From Allokutzneria sp. NRRL B-24872 (GTDB lineage Bacteria; Actinomycetota; Actinomycetes; Mycobacteriales; Pseudonocardiaceae): a DNA stretch of 64,000 bases. Position 1 is the stretch's first letter, and each line of letters opens with the position of its first letter. Where the stretch lies: contig NZ_MUMH01000067.1 of NCBI RefSeq assembly GCF_002155965.1, forward strand, positions 46,123 to 110,122. Direction: 5' to 3'. Positions 1 through 9,301 of this stretch are shown here, one piece after another. The notes beneath the pieces were generated by a model. It did not search any database, was not told the origin of the DNA, and saw only the letters and a program-made list of their open reading frames with translations. A program made the position numbers and the translations under genes.

Positions 1-31
1 CCCTGTCCGTCGCCTGAGTCTGGGATCAGCC

Positions 32-979
32 ATGGAGAACAAGGTTTCCCCCCGCACCGCGCCGTCGCTCACCGGCCGCGCGGCCGCCCCCGTCGCCATC
101 GGCCTTCCGGTGTACAACGGCGAGCCGTACATCCACGAGGCGCTGGAGTCGCTGCTCGGCCAGACCGGCGTCGACTTCGAGGTGCACATCGCCGACAACT
201 GCTCTGACGACGGCACCGAGGACCTGTGCCGCGAGCTGGCCGCGCGGGACGAGCGCGTCGTCTACCACCGGCGTTCGCGCAACGTCGGCGTGACCGCGAA
301 CCACAACCTGCTCGTCGACGAGGTCCGCAGCCCGTACTTCACCTGGGCGGCCTCCGACGACGCCTACCGGCCGGACCGGCTCGTCAAGCTCTACGACGCG
401 CTGCGGCAGCGGCCGGAGGCGGTGCTGTCGTTCAGCTCGGCCACGCAGATCGGCAGCGACGGCGAGGAGGTCGGCTCCTGGGACGACGTCTGCGACACCG
501 GGCACGCCGACCCGATCAGCAGGCTGCGCGACCTGATCGCCATGCAGCACGAGAACTACCACTGCTACGGCCTCTTCCGCCGCGAAGCGCTGCGCAGGAC
601 CCAGTTGCTGCCGCCGGTGAAGAACAACGACCGCATCCTGGTCGCCGAGCTCGCGCTGCACGGGCCGTTCGTCGAGGTGCGGGAGCGGCTGCTGCTGCAC
701 CGGCTGCACGAGCGGCGGCTCACCCAGTGCACCTCGCAGCGCGAGTGGTACCGGACCCAGCGGACCGACGACCGCAAGGTGATCCTGCCCAACGTGGAGG
801 AAGCCGGTTGGTACCTCCGGGCGGTTCGCCGGTCGCCCCTGTCCATCGCGGACCGCGGTCGTGCCATGCTCGCCCTGCACCCGTGGTTCCGGGCGAACGC
901 CGTGCCGATGGCGCGCAACGTGGCCAAGGCGGCGGTCGAGGGCGCTCGGCTGGCGGCCGGCGGCCGAACGCGCTCCTGA
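32..979 (+). CDS. Family 2 glycosyltransferase
   Basis: Predicted GT-A fold sugar transferase of 315 aa, likely adding a sugar to a lipid-linked repeat unit of an exopolysaccharide at the cytoplasmic membrane. Near residue 23 it shows the opening strand of GT2 enzymes (AIGLPVYNGEPYI), followed by the nucleotide-sugar segment HIADNCSDDGTED and an Asp-Asp pair in WAASDDAYRP, near residue 110, in the DXD position. The C-terminal 80 residues are helical and basic. The ATG at 32 has only a weak ribosome binding site, and the frame stays open to the left edge of the window, so the true start could lie upstream. It is the first visible gene of the polysaccharide cluster. Donor and acceptor cannot be deduced. 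Confidence 0.85.
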   Translation: MENKVSPRTAPSLTGRAAAPVAIGLPVYNGEPYIHEALESLLGQTGVDFEVHIADNCSDDGTEDLCRELAARDERVVYHRRSRNVGVTANHNLLVDEVRSPYFTWAASDDAYRPDRLVKLYDALRQRPEAVLSFSSATQIGSDGEEVGSWDDVCDTGHADPISRLRDLIAMQHENYHCYGLFRREALRRTQLLPPVKNNDRILVAELALHGPFVEVRERLLLHRLHERRLTQCTSQREWYRTQRTDDRKVILPNVEEAGWYLRAVRRSPLSIADRGRAMLALHPWFRANAVPMARNVAKAAVEGARLAAGGRTRS

Positions 980-1026
980 GACCCGACCGAAGTCGCACCA
1001 GTCATGAAGCTATCGGAGAAACTACT

Positions 1027-1839
1027 GTGGACGCTCTGGACTTGCTGCGGACGCTGCGCAGGCGGTGGGCACTGGCCGCCGTGCTGGCCGTGGGGCTGGC
1101 CGCCCTGCTGACCAGCGTGGCCTTCGTCGTCCCGCAGCAGTACCGGGCCAACGCCAGCATGCTCGTGCTGCGCGCGCACAGCGGTGAGGACCGCAACCCC
1201 TTCGCCGCCGTCGACCCCGCGCAGGGGCAGGCCGCGATCCTGCTCCTGAAGGTGGTGAACACGCCGCCGATGCGGCAGCGCATGGTCGCCCAGGGCGCCA
1301 CCGCTGAGCTGGAGATCTCCAACGAGGGCAGTGGCACGGTCGCGGCGGACAGCCCGTTCATCACCGTCGTGGCGACCGGGAAGACCCCGGAATCGGTGCG
1401 CACCACCGTGGACGTCGCCATGCGCGAGCTGCGCGCTGAACTCAAGCGCAGGCAGGACGAGATGCGCGTGCCCGCCGAGGGCCAGCTGAGCCTGACCGTG
1501 ATCGTCGGGCCGGAGACCATCACCACCACGCGCTCCGAGCAGCTGCGCGCGCTCGCGATCAGCGGTGGCGTCGGTCTTGTCCTGCTGCTGGCGATCGTGG
1601 TCATGGTGGACCGGGCGCAGCAGCGGCGCGCCCGCGTGCCGTTCGCACTGGCCCGCAAGCAGGAGGACGGCGAGCCCGAGCCGGTCGACCCCGCCCCGTC
1701 GGTGCAGCTGGCCGCCGAGCGCTCCGCCGCGGCGCGCGCCGCGGTGGCCAGGGTCAGCCGCGGCGCGTCGATCGACCGCGAGACCGACGTGATGGGCATC
1801 CGCTACCAACAACGCGTCGAGGACAAGGCGAGCCGGTGA
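1027..1839 (+). CDS. Wzz-like polysaccharide chain-length/co-polymerase membrane protein
   Basis: 270-aa protein with the topology of polysaccharide co-polymerases: a short cytoplasmic N-terminus, a transmembrane helix at about residues 14-36, an extracytoplasmic domain containing the PQQYRANASMLV strand typical of Wzz/CapA-type proteins, a second transmembrane helix at about 177-194, and a charged cytoplasmic tail. It has no C-terminal tyrosine kinase domain, so it would act as a structural modulator of chain length, or work with a separate kinase. The start is GTG 1027, because GGAG lies 8 bases upstream. It sits between a glycosyltransferase and the Wzy-like polymerase, which fits the role. 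The extracytoplasmic domain is shorter than in classical Wzz. Confidence 0.7.
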   Translation: MDALDLLRTLRRRWALAAVLAVGLAALLTSVAFVVPQQYRANASMLVLRAHSGEDRNPFAAVDPAQGQAAILLLKVVNTPPMRQRMVAQGATAELEISNEGSGTVAADSPFITVVATGKTPESVRTTVDVAMRELRAELKRRQDEMRVPAEGQLSLTVIVGPETITTTRSEQLRALAISGGVGLVLLLAIVVMVDRAQQRRARVPFALARKQEDGEPEPVDPAPSVQLAAERSAAARAAVARVSRGASIDRETDVMGIRYQQRVEDKASR

Positions 1840-1870
1840 CTCGTCACGCCCGTGACTCCGTGAGCGCCCG

Positions 1871-3235
1871 GTGATCGCCGGGGCCACCGAGCGGTTGGTG
1901 GCGATCCACCGCGCGGAGCGCCCGACGCCCCGATCCCGGCCGAAGCGGCGGAGCGCGCGCGAGTTCTTCGCGACCGTGCCCGCGCACTACGTCCTGGTCG
2001 CCTTCGCGGTGCTGCTGGCCTTGCCGCAGAACCTCGTGATCGCGGGCGTGGGCGGCTCGCTCACCCCCGCGCGCCTGGTCGCCGCGGTGTGCCTGATCTG
2101 GTGGGTCGTCGCGCGGGCCGCGGGGAACATGGGCGTGCGCGTCGCCGCGAACCCGGTGCGCGCCACGGTGCTCGGCGGGTCGCTGGTGCTCGTCGCGGCG
2201 CACGCGCTCGCGCTCGGGCTCGGGACCTCGCCGGAGCTGCTCGGTGGCGCCGACCGCGGCTGGATGCTCTACGCGCTGTGCGTCGGGGTGGCATTGCTGG
2301 CCTGCGACGGGCTCAGCGGGCTCGGCGCCCTGCGCGCGGTGCTCGGCGCGGTCGTGCTCGGCGTGACCCTCTCCGCGATCGCCGCGGTGCTGCACTTCGC
2401 GGTGAACATCGACCTGCGCGCGCTGATCTCGCTGCCAGGCATGGAAGTCCAGGGCATGGGCAAGGTCGACCTCGCGCGCGGAGGGCTCGAACGCGCGCTC
2501 GGCTTCGCCAACCACCCCATCGAACTGGCCGCCCTTTCGGCGTCGGCGATCCCGCTCGCGCTCTACCTGGGGCGGTTCGCGCGCTGGCGCCCGCTGTGGT
2601 GGGCGTGCGCTTTCGTGCTGGCGGCGGGCATCGTCGTCAGCATCTCCCGCACCGGGCTGCTCGGGCTCGCGATGATCGGCCTGTTCCTGTTGCCCCGCTC
2701 GGGTTTCGTGCGGTGGGCTGTGGGCGCGGTCATCGCGGCGGTGTTCGCGGCGCTGGCCATGACGGCGGAGCCGAAGCTGTTCGCGGTGATCAGCCAGACC
2801 GTTGCCAGCTCCAGCAACGACTACAGCGTCTGGAGCCGCCTCGCGGACTACGAGTACGTGCTGTCCCGGCTGGCGCAGCGGCCGTTCAGCGGTCAGGGCT
2901 TCGGCACCTACCTCGCCCCGCCGCAGCCCTACCTGGACAACCAGTACCTGTTCACCACCGTGGAGTCCGGCATCCCGGGTCTGCTCGTGCTGGTCGCGCT
3001 GCTGCTGGTGCCGGTGATCTCCGCGCGAGCGGCCTGGAACCGCTTGGGGCGCACGGGAACCATGCCCGAGCTACGCGACGCGGCATGGGCCGTCGGCAGC
3101 GCGATCGCGGTGGCGACCATGTGCTTCGCGACCTTCGACGCCCTGGCGTTCCCACAGTTCCAGGGCCTGACCTTCCTGTTGATCGGTATCGGGGGCGCCG
3201 TCGCGTCCTGGGAGCGAGCGGAGACTTCGCCATGA
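1871..3235 (+). CDS. O-antigen ligase/Wzy-like polymerase, integral membrane
   Basis: 454-aa polytopic membrane protein with roughly ten to twelve hydrophobic segments and a large loop between about residues 300 and 370, the architecture of the Wzy_C/O-antigen ligase superfamily. The family hallmark around the loop is visible in SVWSRLADYEYVLSRLAQRP and GQGFGTYLAPPQPYLDNQYL. The protein would polymerise lipid-linked repeat units on the outer face of the membrane. It starts at GTG 1871, shortly after the Wzz-like gene, and its stop overlaps the ATG of the next glycosyltransferase by four bases, so the two are translationally coupled. The sugar linkage made is unknown. Confidence 0.75.
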   Translation: MIAGATERLVAIHRAERPTPRSRPKRRSAREFFATVPAHYVLVAFAVLLALPQNLVIAGVGGSLTPARLVAAVCLIWWVVARAAGNMGVRVAANPVRATVLGGSLVLVAAHALALGLGTSPELLGGADRGWMLYALCVGVALLACDGLSGLGALRAVLGAVVLGVTLSAIAAVLHFAVNIDLRALISLPGMEVQGMGKVDLARGGLERALGFANHPIELAALSASAIPLALYLGRFARWRPLWWACAFVLAAGIVVSISRTGLLGLAMIGLFLLPRSGFVRWAVGAVIAAVFAALAMTAEPKLFAVISQTVASSSNDYSVWSRLADYEYVLSRLAQRPFSGQGFGTYLAPPQPYLDNQYLFTTVESGIPGLLVLVALLLVPVISARAAWNRLGRTGTMPELRDAAWAVGSAIAVATMCFATFDALAFPQFQGLTFLLIGIGGAVASWERAETSP

Positions 3236-4164
3236 GACCACCGGTGCTGGTCGCCGTTGTCACCTACAACTCCTCCGCCGAGCTCCCCTCGCTGTTCGAG
3301 AGCCTTCCCGAGGCGCTGGCCGGGGTCCCGTCCTCGCGGGTGGTCGTCGCGGACAACGCCTCGTCGGACGGCAGCGCGGAGCTGGTCAGGCGGCTCTCGC
3401 CAACGGCGGAGGTCGTGGAGACCGGCGCGAACCTCGGGTACGCGGCCGGGGTGAACGCCTGCCTCTCCAGGGCGAAGGACGGCGAAGCGGTGCTCGTGCT
3501 CAACGCCGACGTGCGGTTGGAGCCGGGCTCCGTCGCCCGCCTGCTCGACGGCTTCGAGGACCCCGGCGTCGGCGTCGTCGTGCCCGAGGTGCGGCGTCCT
3601 TCCGGCGAGCCGGAACCGACGCTGCGCCGCAGACCGACACTCCTGCGCGTGCTCGGCGACTCGGTGCTGGGCCACCGGGCGACGGCGTTCCCGTTGCTGA
3701 GCGAGGAGATCCCGGTCGGCACCGATGAGCGGCCGGACTGGGCCAACGGCGCCATCCTGCTCCTCTCGCCGAAGGTGTGGCCGAGGATCGGCCCGTGGCG
3801 CGCCGAGCTCTTCCTGTACTCCGAAGAGGTCGACTACTGCCTTCGCGTTGGTGCCGCGGGCTGGTCGATCCGCCAGGTGTCCGGGGCTCGCGCCGTCCAC
3901 CGCGGCGGTGAGGTCGCGACGGCTCCGGCGTTGTGGGCGCAGCTGGTCACCAACCGGGTGGTGCACGCGGCCCGCTGGAACAGCGCGACCGGGGCGCGGT
4001 GCGTGTGGGGTGCGCTGGTGCTCGCGCAGCTCGTGCGCCTGCCTTTGCGGCGTGGGACGCACAGTGCCGCCCTGCGCGCGTTGCTGGCTGGCCGTCGTGA
4101 GCTGCTCGCCGGCCGTCCGACCAATCCCGCCGCGCCGCGCGAGTTCGCCGGAGCGACGCGGTGA
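3232..4164 (+). CDS. Family 2 glycosyltransferase, rhamnosyltransferase-like
   Basis: 310-aa GT2 enzyme of the WbbL/rhamnosyltransferase type. It begins with VLVAVVTYNSSAELPSL, followed by VVVADNASSDGSAELV and the metal-binding segment VLVLNADVRLEPG near residue 90. The motif LFLYSEEVDYCLRV near residue 200 is the conserved acidic region seen in dTDP-rhamnosyltransferases. The start ATG at 3232 overlaps the stop of the polymerase gene (ATGA), and its own stop overlaps the next start (GTGA), so it sits inside a tightly coupled operon. The family suggests a deoxyhexose donor, but the donor cannot be proven from sequence. Confidence 0.85.
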   Translation: MRPPVLVAVVTYNSSAELPSLFESLPEALAGVPSSRVVVADNASSDGSAELVRRLSPTAEVVETGANLGYAAGVNACLSRAKDGEAVLVLNADVRLEPGSVARLLDGFEDPGVGVVVPEVRRPSGEPEPTLRRRPTLLRVLGDSVLGHRATAFPLLSEEIPVGTDERPDWANGAILLLSPKVWPRIGPWRAELFLYSEEVDYCLRVGAAGWSIRQVSGARAVHRGGEVATAPALWAQLVTNRVVHAARWNSATGARCVWGALVLAQLVRLPLRRGTHSAALRALLAGRRELLAGRPTNPAAPREFAGATR

Positions 4165-4967
4165 ACCGGGACTACGGCTTGCTGCCGCCCGCGGCGAAGA
4201 AGTTCCTGCGCCGTGCGGTTGGCAGGTACGTGGTCGGCGAGCGGTGGTGGGCGGTGCGGTTCGCGAAGGAGCGCGCTGCGGCCGCCCGCGCCGAGCAACG
4301 CGAGGTCGCCCGTCTTGCCGCGACGCAAGGGCAGGTCGAGGCCCTGGTCACCGTCGTGGTGCCGACCTACCGGCGAGCCGACGGGCTCCGCGACGCCGTG
4401 CGCAGCGCGCTGGCGCAGACGGTGACCGACCTCGCGGTGGTCGTCGTGGACGACGGCGGCGGCGACATCGGTGACCTGCCACGGGATTCCCGGCTGACCG
4501 TGCTGCGGCTCGCCCGCAACCACGGCAGCCCGGGGCTCGCCCGCAACGTCGCGCTCCGACTGAGCCGCTCGCCGTACGTCGCGTTCCTCGACGACGACAA
4601 CACGTGGCGGCCGAACCACCTGGAGACGGCGCTGCCCGCGCTGGAGTCGGCGGGGCTAGTCTACACCGACCTGCACCGCCGACGCCCCGATGAGTCCACT
4701 GTGGACGTTCTGGGACGCGACTTCGACCGCAGGGAGCACGCGGACAGCGCGTGGGTCGACGTCAACGCCGTCGTGGCCAGGCGAGCGCCCTGGCTGCGCT
4801 TCGACCCGTGGGCCAGGCCCCGCTGGGTCCACCCGAGAGAGGACTGGGAGTTCGTGCACCGCGTCTCAGCACGGTCGACCGTGACCCACCTGCCCGTCGT
4901 CACCGTGGACTACACGGTCCACGCGGGCAGCTACTTCAGCGACTGGTCGGCGGAGGCGCTCGGGTGA
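4161..4967 (+). CDS. Family 2 glycosyltransferase
   Basis: 268-aa GT2 enzyme. About 60 basic, helical residues precede the catalytic domain, which starts at VTVVVPTYRRADGLRDAV and continues with LAVVVVDDGGGD and the acidic metal site AFLDDDNTWRPNHLE. An ED segment in HPREDWEFVHRV matches the position of the catalytic acid region in GT2 proteins. GTG 4161 overlaps the preceding stop by four bases, and the stop overlaps the flippase start in the same manner. It is likely the third sugar-adding enzyme of the repeat unit. The N-terminal extension is unusual for short GT2 proteins and may be a membrane- or partner-binding helix. Confidence 0.82.
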   Translation: MNRDYGLLPPAAKKFLRRAVGRYVVGERWWAVRFAKERAAAARAEQREVARLAATQGQVEALVTVVVPTYRRADGLRDAVRSALAQTVTDLAVVVVDDGGGDIGDLPRDSRLTVLRLARNHGSPGLARNVALRLSRSPYVAFLDDDNTWRPNHLETALPALESAGLVYTDLHRRRPDESTVDVLGRDFDRREHADSAWVDVNAVVARRAPWLRFDPWARPRWVHPREDWEFVHRVSARSTVTHLPVVTVDYTVHAGSYFSDWSAEALG

Positions 4968-6430
4968 GCGGAGATCCCGCAGCGGCACCGGAGGCCCCCA
5001 CCGCGCACGGTGGTCTCGCCGGCCGGTTCCGCCGAGGGCTGTGGCTGAGCCTGCTCAACACGCTGCTCTCCCGCGTCGGCACGTTCGTGATGGGCATCGT
5101 GCTCGCGCGCCTGCTCGTCCCCGAGGAGTTCGGCCTCTACGCGACCGCTCTGGTCGTGCAGGGCCTGCTGCTGGCGTTCAACGACTTCGGCGCCGCCGCC
5201 GCGGTGGTGCGGCGCTCCGGTGACGTCCGGCCGATGCTGCCGACGGCGTGGACGATCTCCGTCGTCGGCGGGGGGATCGCGTTCGCCGTCTGCGCGCTCA
5301 GCGCTCCCGCGCTGTCCACGGCGCTCGGCAGCCCGCACGCCACCGAGATCGTGCGGTTCCTCGCGATCAACGTGCTGCTGGACGGATTCGCCTGCGTCCC
5401 GGGCGCGATGCTCTCCCGCGAGCTGGCGCAGGCCCGCAGGCTCGTCGCCGACCTCACGGGCACCGTGGTGAACCTCGCTGTGACCGCCGTGCTCGCCTTC
5501 CTCGGGTGGGGCGCGTGGGCGCTGGCGATCGGACACGTCTCGGGCACCGCCGTCGTGGTGGTGCTGCTGTTCATCCTCAGCAAGCACTGGCCGCGCCTGG
5601 GTTTCTCCGCCGAGCACTTCAAGGAGGTCGGCGGCTACGGCGTCTCCGTGGTGGCGTCCTCGCTGCTGCTGATGCTCGCGCAGAGCGTGCCGCAGATGGT
5701 CACCGGCAGCGTGCTCGGAGCGACCGCGCTGGGCTTCTTCTACCTGGCCAGCAACGTGTCGAACTGGCCGGTGTCGATCATCTCCGGCACGGTCGAGCGG
5801 GTCGCCCTCGCGGTGTTCGCCCGCGCGCGCGACAACGGCAGCGACCTGGACCGGGCCTCCGGCGGGGTGATGGGGCTCGTCGGCGTCGCCGTGCTGCCCG
5901 GCGGGGTGGCGCTGGCCCTGCTGGCCGGTCCGCTCGTCGAGGTCGTCTACGGCCACCAGTGGATCCCGGCCGCGCTCGTGCTGAGCGGGCTGGCGATCGC
6001 CGCGATCGGCCGGGTCTTCGCCGACATGGCGCTCAACCTGCTGCTCGCCGTCGGCGCCCCGCTGTCCTCCGCGCTGATCCAGCTCTCCTGGCTGGTCGCC
6101 CTCGTGCCGACGACCGTGGCCGCCGCGCACCTGTGGGGGCTCGCCGGGATCGGCTGGGCGCAGGCCGTGGTGGCGCTGTTCGTCGCGGTGCCGGTGCACC
6201 TGTGGGGTCTGCGGCGGGCCGGGATCGGGATCGTGTCACTAGTACGGGGGATCGTGCCCTCGTTGCTGTCCGCTGTCGTGGTGGCGGTGGGCCTGGTCCT
6301 GATCCGGGTGTTCTCGACGAGTCCGCTACTGAGCGTCTCGCTCGGTGGCGCGTTCACCGCCGCGGTCATCGCGTACGGGTGGTTTCGGTTCCGCCACACC
6401 TTGGACTCGGCCCTGCTGCCCACCGGGTAG
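4964..6430 (+). CDS. Wzx-like polysaccharide flippase (MOP superfamily)
   Basis: 488-aa integral membrane protein with about twelve to fourteen hydrophobic helices, typical in length for Wzx/RfbX exporters of the MOP superfamily. The first helix region (LWLSLLNTLLSRVGTFVMG) and the following VLARLLVPEEFGLYATALVV match the conserved N-terminal signature of polysaccharide_synt proteins. It would flip the undecaprenyl-linked repeat unit made by the upstream glycosyltransferases across the membrane for polymerisation by the Wzy-like protein. The start GTG 4964 overlaps the upstream stop. With the Wzz- and Wzy-like genes it completes a Wzx/Wzy-dependent assembly set. No initiating phosphoglycosyltransferase is visible, so that gene is probably left of the window. 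Confidence 0.82.
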   Translation: MSGDPAAAPEAPTAHGGLAGRFRRGLWLSLLNTLLSRVGTFVMGIVLARLLVPEEFGLYATALVVQGLLLAFNDFGAAAAVVRRSGDVRPMLPTAWTISVVGGGIAFAVCALSAPALSTALGSPHATEIVRFLAINVLLDGFACVPGAMLSRELAQARRLVADLTGTVVNLAVTAVLAFLGWGAWALAIGHVSGTAVVVVLLFILSKHWPRLGFSAEHFKEVGGYGVSVVASSLLLMLAQSVPQMVTGSVLGATALGFFYLASNVSNWPVSIISGTVERVALAVFARARDNGSDLDRASGGVMGLVGVAVLPGGVALALLAGPLVEVVYGHQWIPAALVLSGLAIAAIGRVFADMALNLLLAVGAPLSSALIQLSWLVALVPTTVAAAHLWGLAGIGWAQAVVALFVAVPVHLWGLRRAGIGIVSLVRGIVPSLLSAVVVAVGLVLIRVFSTSPLLSVSLGGAFTAAVIAYGWFRFRHTLDSALLPTG

Positions 6431-6480
6431 GAACGCGCGCTCCGACGTAGCATTTCCCCTGGTGAGAGGTGGTGGTTGAG

Positions 6481-7506
6481 GTGCGGGGACGCAAGGCTCG
6501 GTTACTGACCGCACTGGTGTCCGCGGCGGTGCTGCTGACCGCGTGCGGCACCGGTGGCGAATCGGCACCGCCGCCCGACCGCTCCGACCGCAGCTCCCAG
6601 CGAGCCCCGATCCCGGTGCCCAACCCGATGCGCCCCGGCACCTTCTTCTACGTCGACCCCGACGCCAACGTCGTCTCGTGGTTGCGGCGCAACGGCTCCG
6701 ACGGCAGGGCGCCGACGATCGAGGAGCAGATCGCCAGGCAGGCGACCGCGCGCTGGATCGCCGCGGGCGATGACACCCGCAGCCGTGTTTCGAACTTCGT
6801 CTCCGGCGGCTACGCCAAGGGGCAGTTGCCCGTGCTGGTCGGCTACAACATCCCCAACCGCGACTGCGGCAGCCACTCGGCGGGTGGAGCCCGCTCCCCG
6901 GAGGACTACCTGAAGTGGATCGACGTGGTCGGCCGCGCGATCGGTGACCGGCCTGCGCTGCTCATCCTGGAGCCCGACGCCGTGATCCACCTGGAGTGCC
7001 TCGACGACGCGCAGCGCAAGGAGCGCACGCGGACCCTGACGGCCGCGGTGTCCGCCCTCAACCAGCTGGCCACCTCGACGTGGGTCTACCTCGACGGCGG
7101 CGACGGCGTCCAGAACCCGGCGGAGCGGGTGGCGGCCGGTCTGGTCGACTCCGGCATCGGCGCGGGCGCGCGGGGCTTCGCGGTCAACGTCTCCAACTTC
7201 AACAGCACCGAGGACGCGACCCGGTACGCGGGCAGGCTCAAGCAGATCCTCGCGACCAAGCACGGGATCGACGCGGGATTCGTCATCGACACCAGCCGCA
7301 ACGGCAACGGCTCCGACGGGAACTGGTGCAACCCGGGTGGGCGCAGGCTCGGCGGGGCACCGCAGGTCGGCGGTCCCGGTGGCGCGGACGCGCTGCTGTG
7401 GGTGAAGCGCCCAGGGGAGTCCGACGGCAACTGCGGCATCGGCTCCGGCACCGACTCCGGGGCGTTCTACCCGGAGCTGGCCATGAAGCTCATCAACGGC
7501 GACTGA
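6481..7506 (+). CDS. Secreted glycoside hydrolase family 6 lipoprotein
   Basis: 341-aa predicted extracellular beta-1,4-glucanase/cellobiohydrolase-type enzyme. It has a basic N-terminus and a hydrophobic segment ending in LLTACGTGG, a lipobox that predicts lipid anchoring at Cys22. The mature part shows the GH6 hallmarks VLVGYNIPNRDCG, the catalytic-acid segment LLILEPDAV, FAVNVSNF, FVIDTSRNGNG and WCNPGGRRLGGAP. GTG 6481 is preferred because GAGGT lies about ten bases upstream. GTG 6469 in the same frame is the alternative. Its place directly after the flippase gene suggests it trims or releases a glucan-like product of the cluster, but a role in cellulose use is equally possible. Confidence 0.85.
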   Translation: MRGRKARLLTALVSAAVLLTACGTGGESAPPPDRSDRSSQRAPIPVPNPMRPGTFFYVDPDANVVSWLRRNGSDGRAPTIEEQIARQATARWIAAGDDTRSRVSNFVSGGYAKGQLPVLVGYNIPNRDCGSHSAGGARSPEDYLKWIDVVGRAIGDRPALLILEPDAVIHLECLDDAQRKERTRTLTAAVSALNQLATSTWVYLDGGDGVQNPAERVAAGLVDSGIGAGARGFAVNVSNFNSTEDATRYAGRLKQILATKHGIDAGFVIDTSRNGNGSDGNWCNPGGRRLGGAPQVGGPGGADALLWVKRPGESDGNCGIGSGTDSGAFYPELAMKLINGD

Positions 7507-7555
7507 TCGGTAACAACGTTCACGTGCGCGCCGTCGGTTCGCTAGCCTCGGCGGC

Positions 7556-8155
7556 ATGAATGACCAGCCCGAGTTGCGGGTCGGCGATGTCGAGCGCGAG
7601 CAGATCGCCCAGTTGCTCAACCAGGCCGTCGGCGAGGGCCGGCTCACCCTGACCGAGTACAACGAGCGCGTCGGTCTCGCCTACGCCGCCCGCACCAGGG
7701 GCGAGTTGGACCTTGTCGTCGCGGACCTCCCCGTCGCCGCCCGCCGCCCCGCCGCAACGTCCCTGCCCGCCGTCCACGAGGGCGGCACCGGCAAGCGCCA
7801 GTGGGCCGTCGCGGTGATGAGCGGCGCCGTGCGCAACGGCCGCTGGCGGGTGGAGTCCGATGTCACCGCGTTCGCCATGATGGGCGGCGTGGAGCTGGAC
7901 TTCCGCAAGGCGGTGCTCACCTCCAAGGTCACCACCATCACCGCCGTGGCGATCATGGGCGGCATCCAGATCACGGTCCCGCCCGGCGTGCGCGTTGAGG
8001 TCGGCGGCTTCAGCATCATGGGCGGCAAGGACGTCAACGTCGACGAGGACTCGGTGACCGCCGACTCGCCGACGATCCGCATCAACGGCTTCGCGCTCAT
8101 GGGCGGCATCGAGATCGTCACCAAGCACCCCAAGCGCAAGCAGATCGACGACTGA
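7556..8155 (+). CDS. DUF1707 domain protein with LiaF-like C-terminal domain
   Basis: 199-aa protein. Residues 5-58 form a DUF1707 domain (ELRVGDVEREQIAQLLNQAV followed by GRLTLTEYNERV), a small module common in actinobacteria near membrane stress proteins. Residues 95-190 are a beta-rich repeat of GG-rich strands (AMMGGVELDF, AIMGGIQITV, SIMGGKDVNV) resembling the C-terminal domain of LiaF-type cell-envelope stress proteins. No transmembrane helix is obvious. It stands alone after the GH6 gene and converges on the GT gene on the other strand. Exact function is unknown, but the family suggests envelope stress sensing. Confidence 0.75.
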   Translation: MNDQPELRVGDVEREQIAQLLNQAVGEGRLTLTEYNERVGLAYAARTRGELDLVVADLPVAARRPAATSLPAVHEGGTGKRQWAVAVMSGAVRNGRWRVESDVTAFAMMGGVELDFRKAVLTSKVTTITAVAIMGGIQITVPPGVRVEVGGFSIMGGKDVNVDEDSVTADSPTIRINGFALMGGIEIVTKHPKRKQIDD

Positions 8156-8188
8156 CCGCCGCACTCCGCCACCCTGGTGGTGAGGGGA

Positions 8189-9301
8189 CTACGGCGCGAG
8201 CAGGGGGGTGGGGTTGGCGGTGGCGTTGTGGCGGGTGAGCCAGGTGGTGACGTCGACGGGGGACGGGGAAGTGCTGCCGGAGCGCCACTTGGCGATCACC
8301 GCGGCCGTTTCCGCTGGGCCGTCGGCGATGAGCCAGGGGCCGTCGGGGTCCACCGCGGCGGCGAGCTGAGGGGGCACCACGGAGGGGCGGCCGTGCTCGG
8401 CGGCCTCCAGCATCTTCACGCTGATGCCCGTGGACGCGCCGAATCGCGGTACCACCACGACGCCGACTGCTCGGTAGAAGTCGGCCTCCTCCTCGACGCG
8501 GCCGAGCGCGGTCACGTTGCGGTGACCCGCGTAGCTCTGGGTTCCGTTGCCCGCCAACACGTACGGCACGTCCTGGCCGAGCCGGTCCAGCTCCGCGCGC
8601 ACGGGTCCGACCAGTGCCGCGAGCGCGCGCTCGTTGGGCGGCCAGCTCGCCTTGCCGATGAAGCCGACAGCTTCGGCCTCCGCCGAAATCGCCTGCGGCA
8701 GCAGGGGAAGCGGCAGGTGCGAAGCACCGATACCCCAGCCGCGCAGCACGTAGGCGTCAGTGCGCGACAGGGCGAAGACCTTGTCCGGCAAGGAAAGCAG
8801 CCGTCGTTCGGCGCGCGGGAGGCGCCAGGTCTCGCCCAGCAGGCGAAGCGGGCGCGGAGAGTGCTCCGCCGCGATCGTCGCCTCCACGTTGTGCGCGATG
8901 TGCGAGGCCACGGGCACTCCGGCCGCCTCGGCGAGCAGGAGGCCGGGCCAACCGCTGGTGATCACCTGACGGCCCACGGCGCGTTCCCGCAGCAGGGCCG
9001 CTGCCCGCCGCCATCCTGGGAAAACGGTGAACTTCCTGGCCAGGTAAGGCTCAGGGCTGGTCAGCATGCCCGCCGCGACGCGAAGCAGCCGAGCGCGGTC
9101 TCCGCGCACCTCCAACGGCACCGAGCCCGCGGAGTGGCACGGAACGCCCTCCTCGGTCCAGCTGCCCTCGTCGCCGGTCACGCACACCACGTCGACGTCG
9201 TGCTCCGCGCGCAGCACCGCGAGCAGGCGCCGGTCCACCCAGCCGCTGCCGCCGAGCGCGCGATTGCCCAACGGATACGTGGTCACAAAGCAGATCTTCA
9301 C
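8189..9301 (-). CDS. GT-B glycosyltransferase (GT4-like)
   Basis: 370-aa predicted GT-B fold glycosyltransferase. It begins MKICFVTTYPLGNRALGG, the N-terminal Rossmann strand of family 4 enzymes. Further on are SHIAHNVEATIAAEHS and, in the C-terminal domain, a donor-binding region around FYRAVGVVVVPRFGASTGIS that ends with KMLEAAEHGRPSVV, matching the acidic helix that contacts the nucleotide sugar. The start is GTG 9301, which overlaps the stop of the WecG/TagA-type gene by four bases (GTGA). The frame is open further upstream, but only within that other gene. The two minus-strand genes form an operon converging on the exopolysaccharide genes. Confidence 0.8.
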   Translation of the reverse strand: MKICFVTTYPLGNRALGGSGWVDRRLLAVLRAEHDVDVVCVTGDEGSWTEEGVPCHSAGSVPLEVRGDRARLLRVAAGMLTSPEPYLARKFTVFPGWRRAAALLRERAVGRQVITSGWPGLLLAEAAGVPVASHIAHNVEATIAAEHSPRPLRLLGETWRLPRAERRLLSLPDKVFALSRTDAYVLRGWGIGASHLPLPLLPQAISAEAEAVGFIGKASWPPNERALAALVGPVRAELDRLGQDVPYVLAGNGTQSYAGHRNVTALGRVEEEADFYRAVGVVVVPRFGASTGISVKMLEAAEHGRPSVVPPQLAAAVDPDGPWLIADGPAETAAVIAKWRSGSTSPSPVDVTTWLTRHNATANPTPLLAP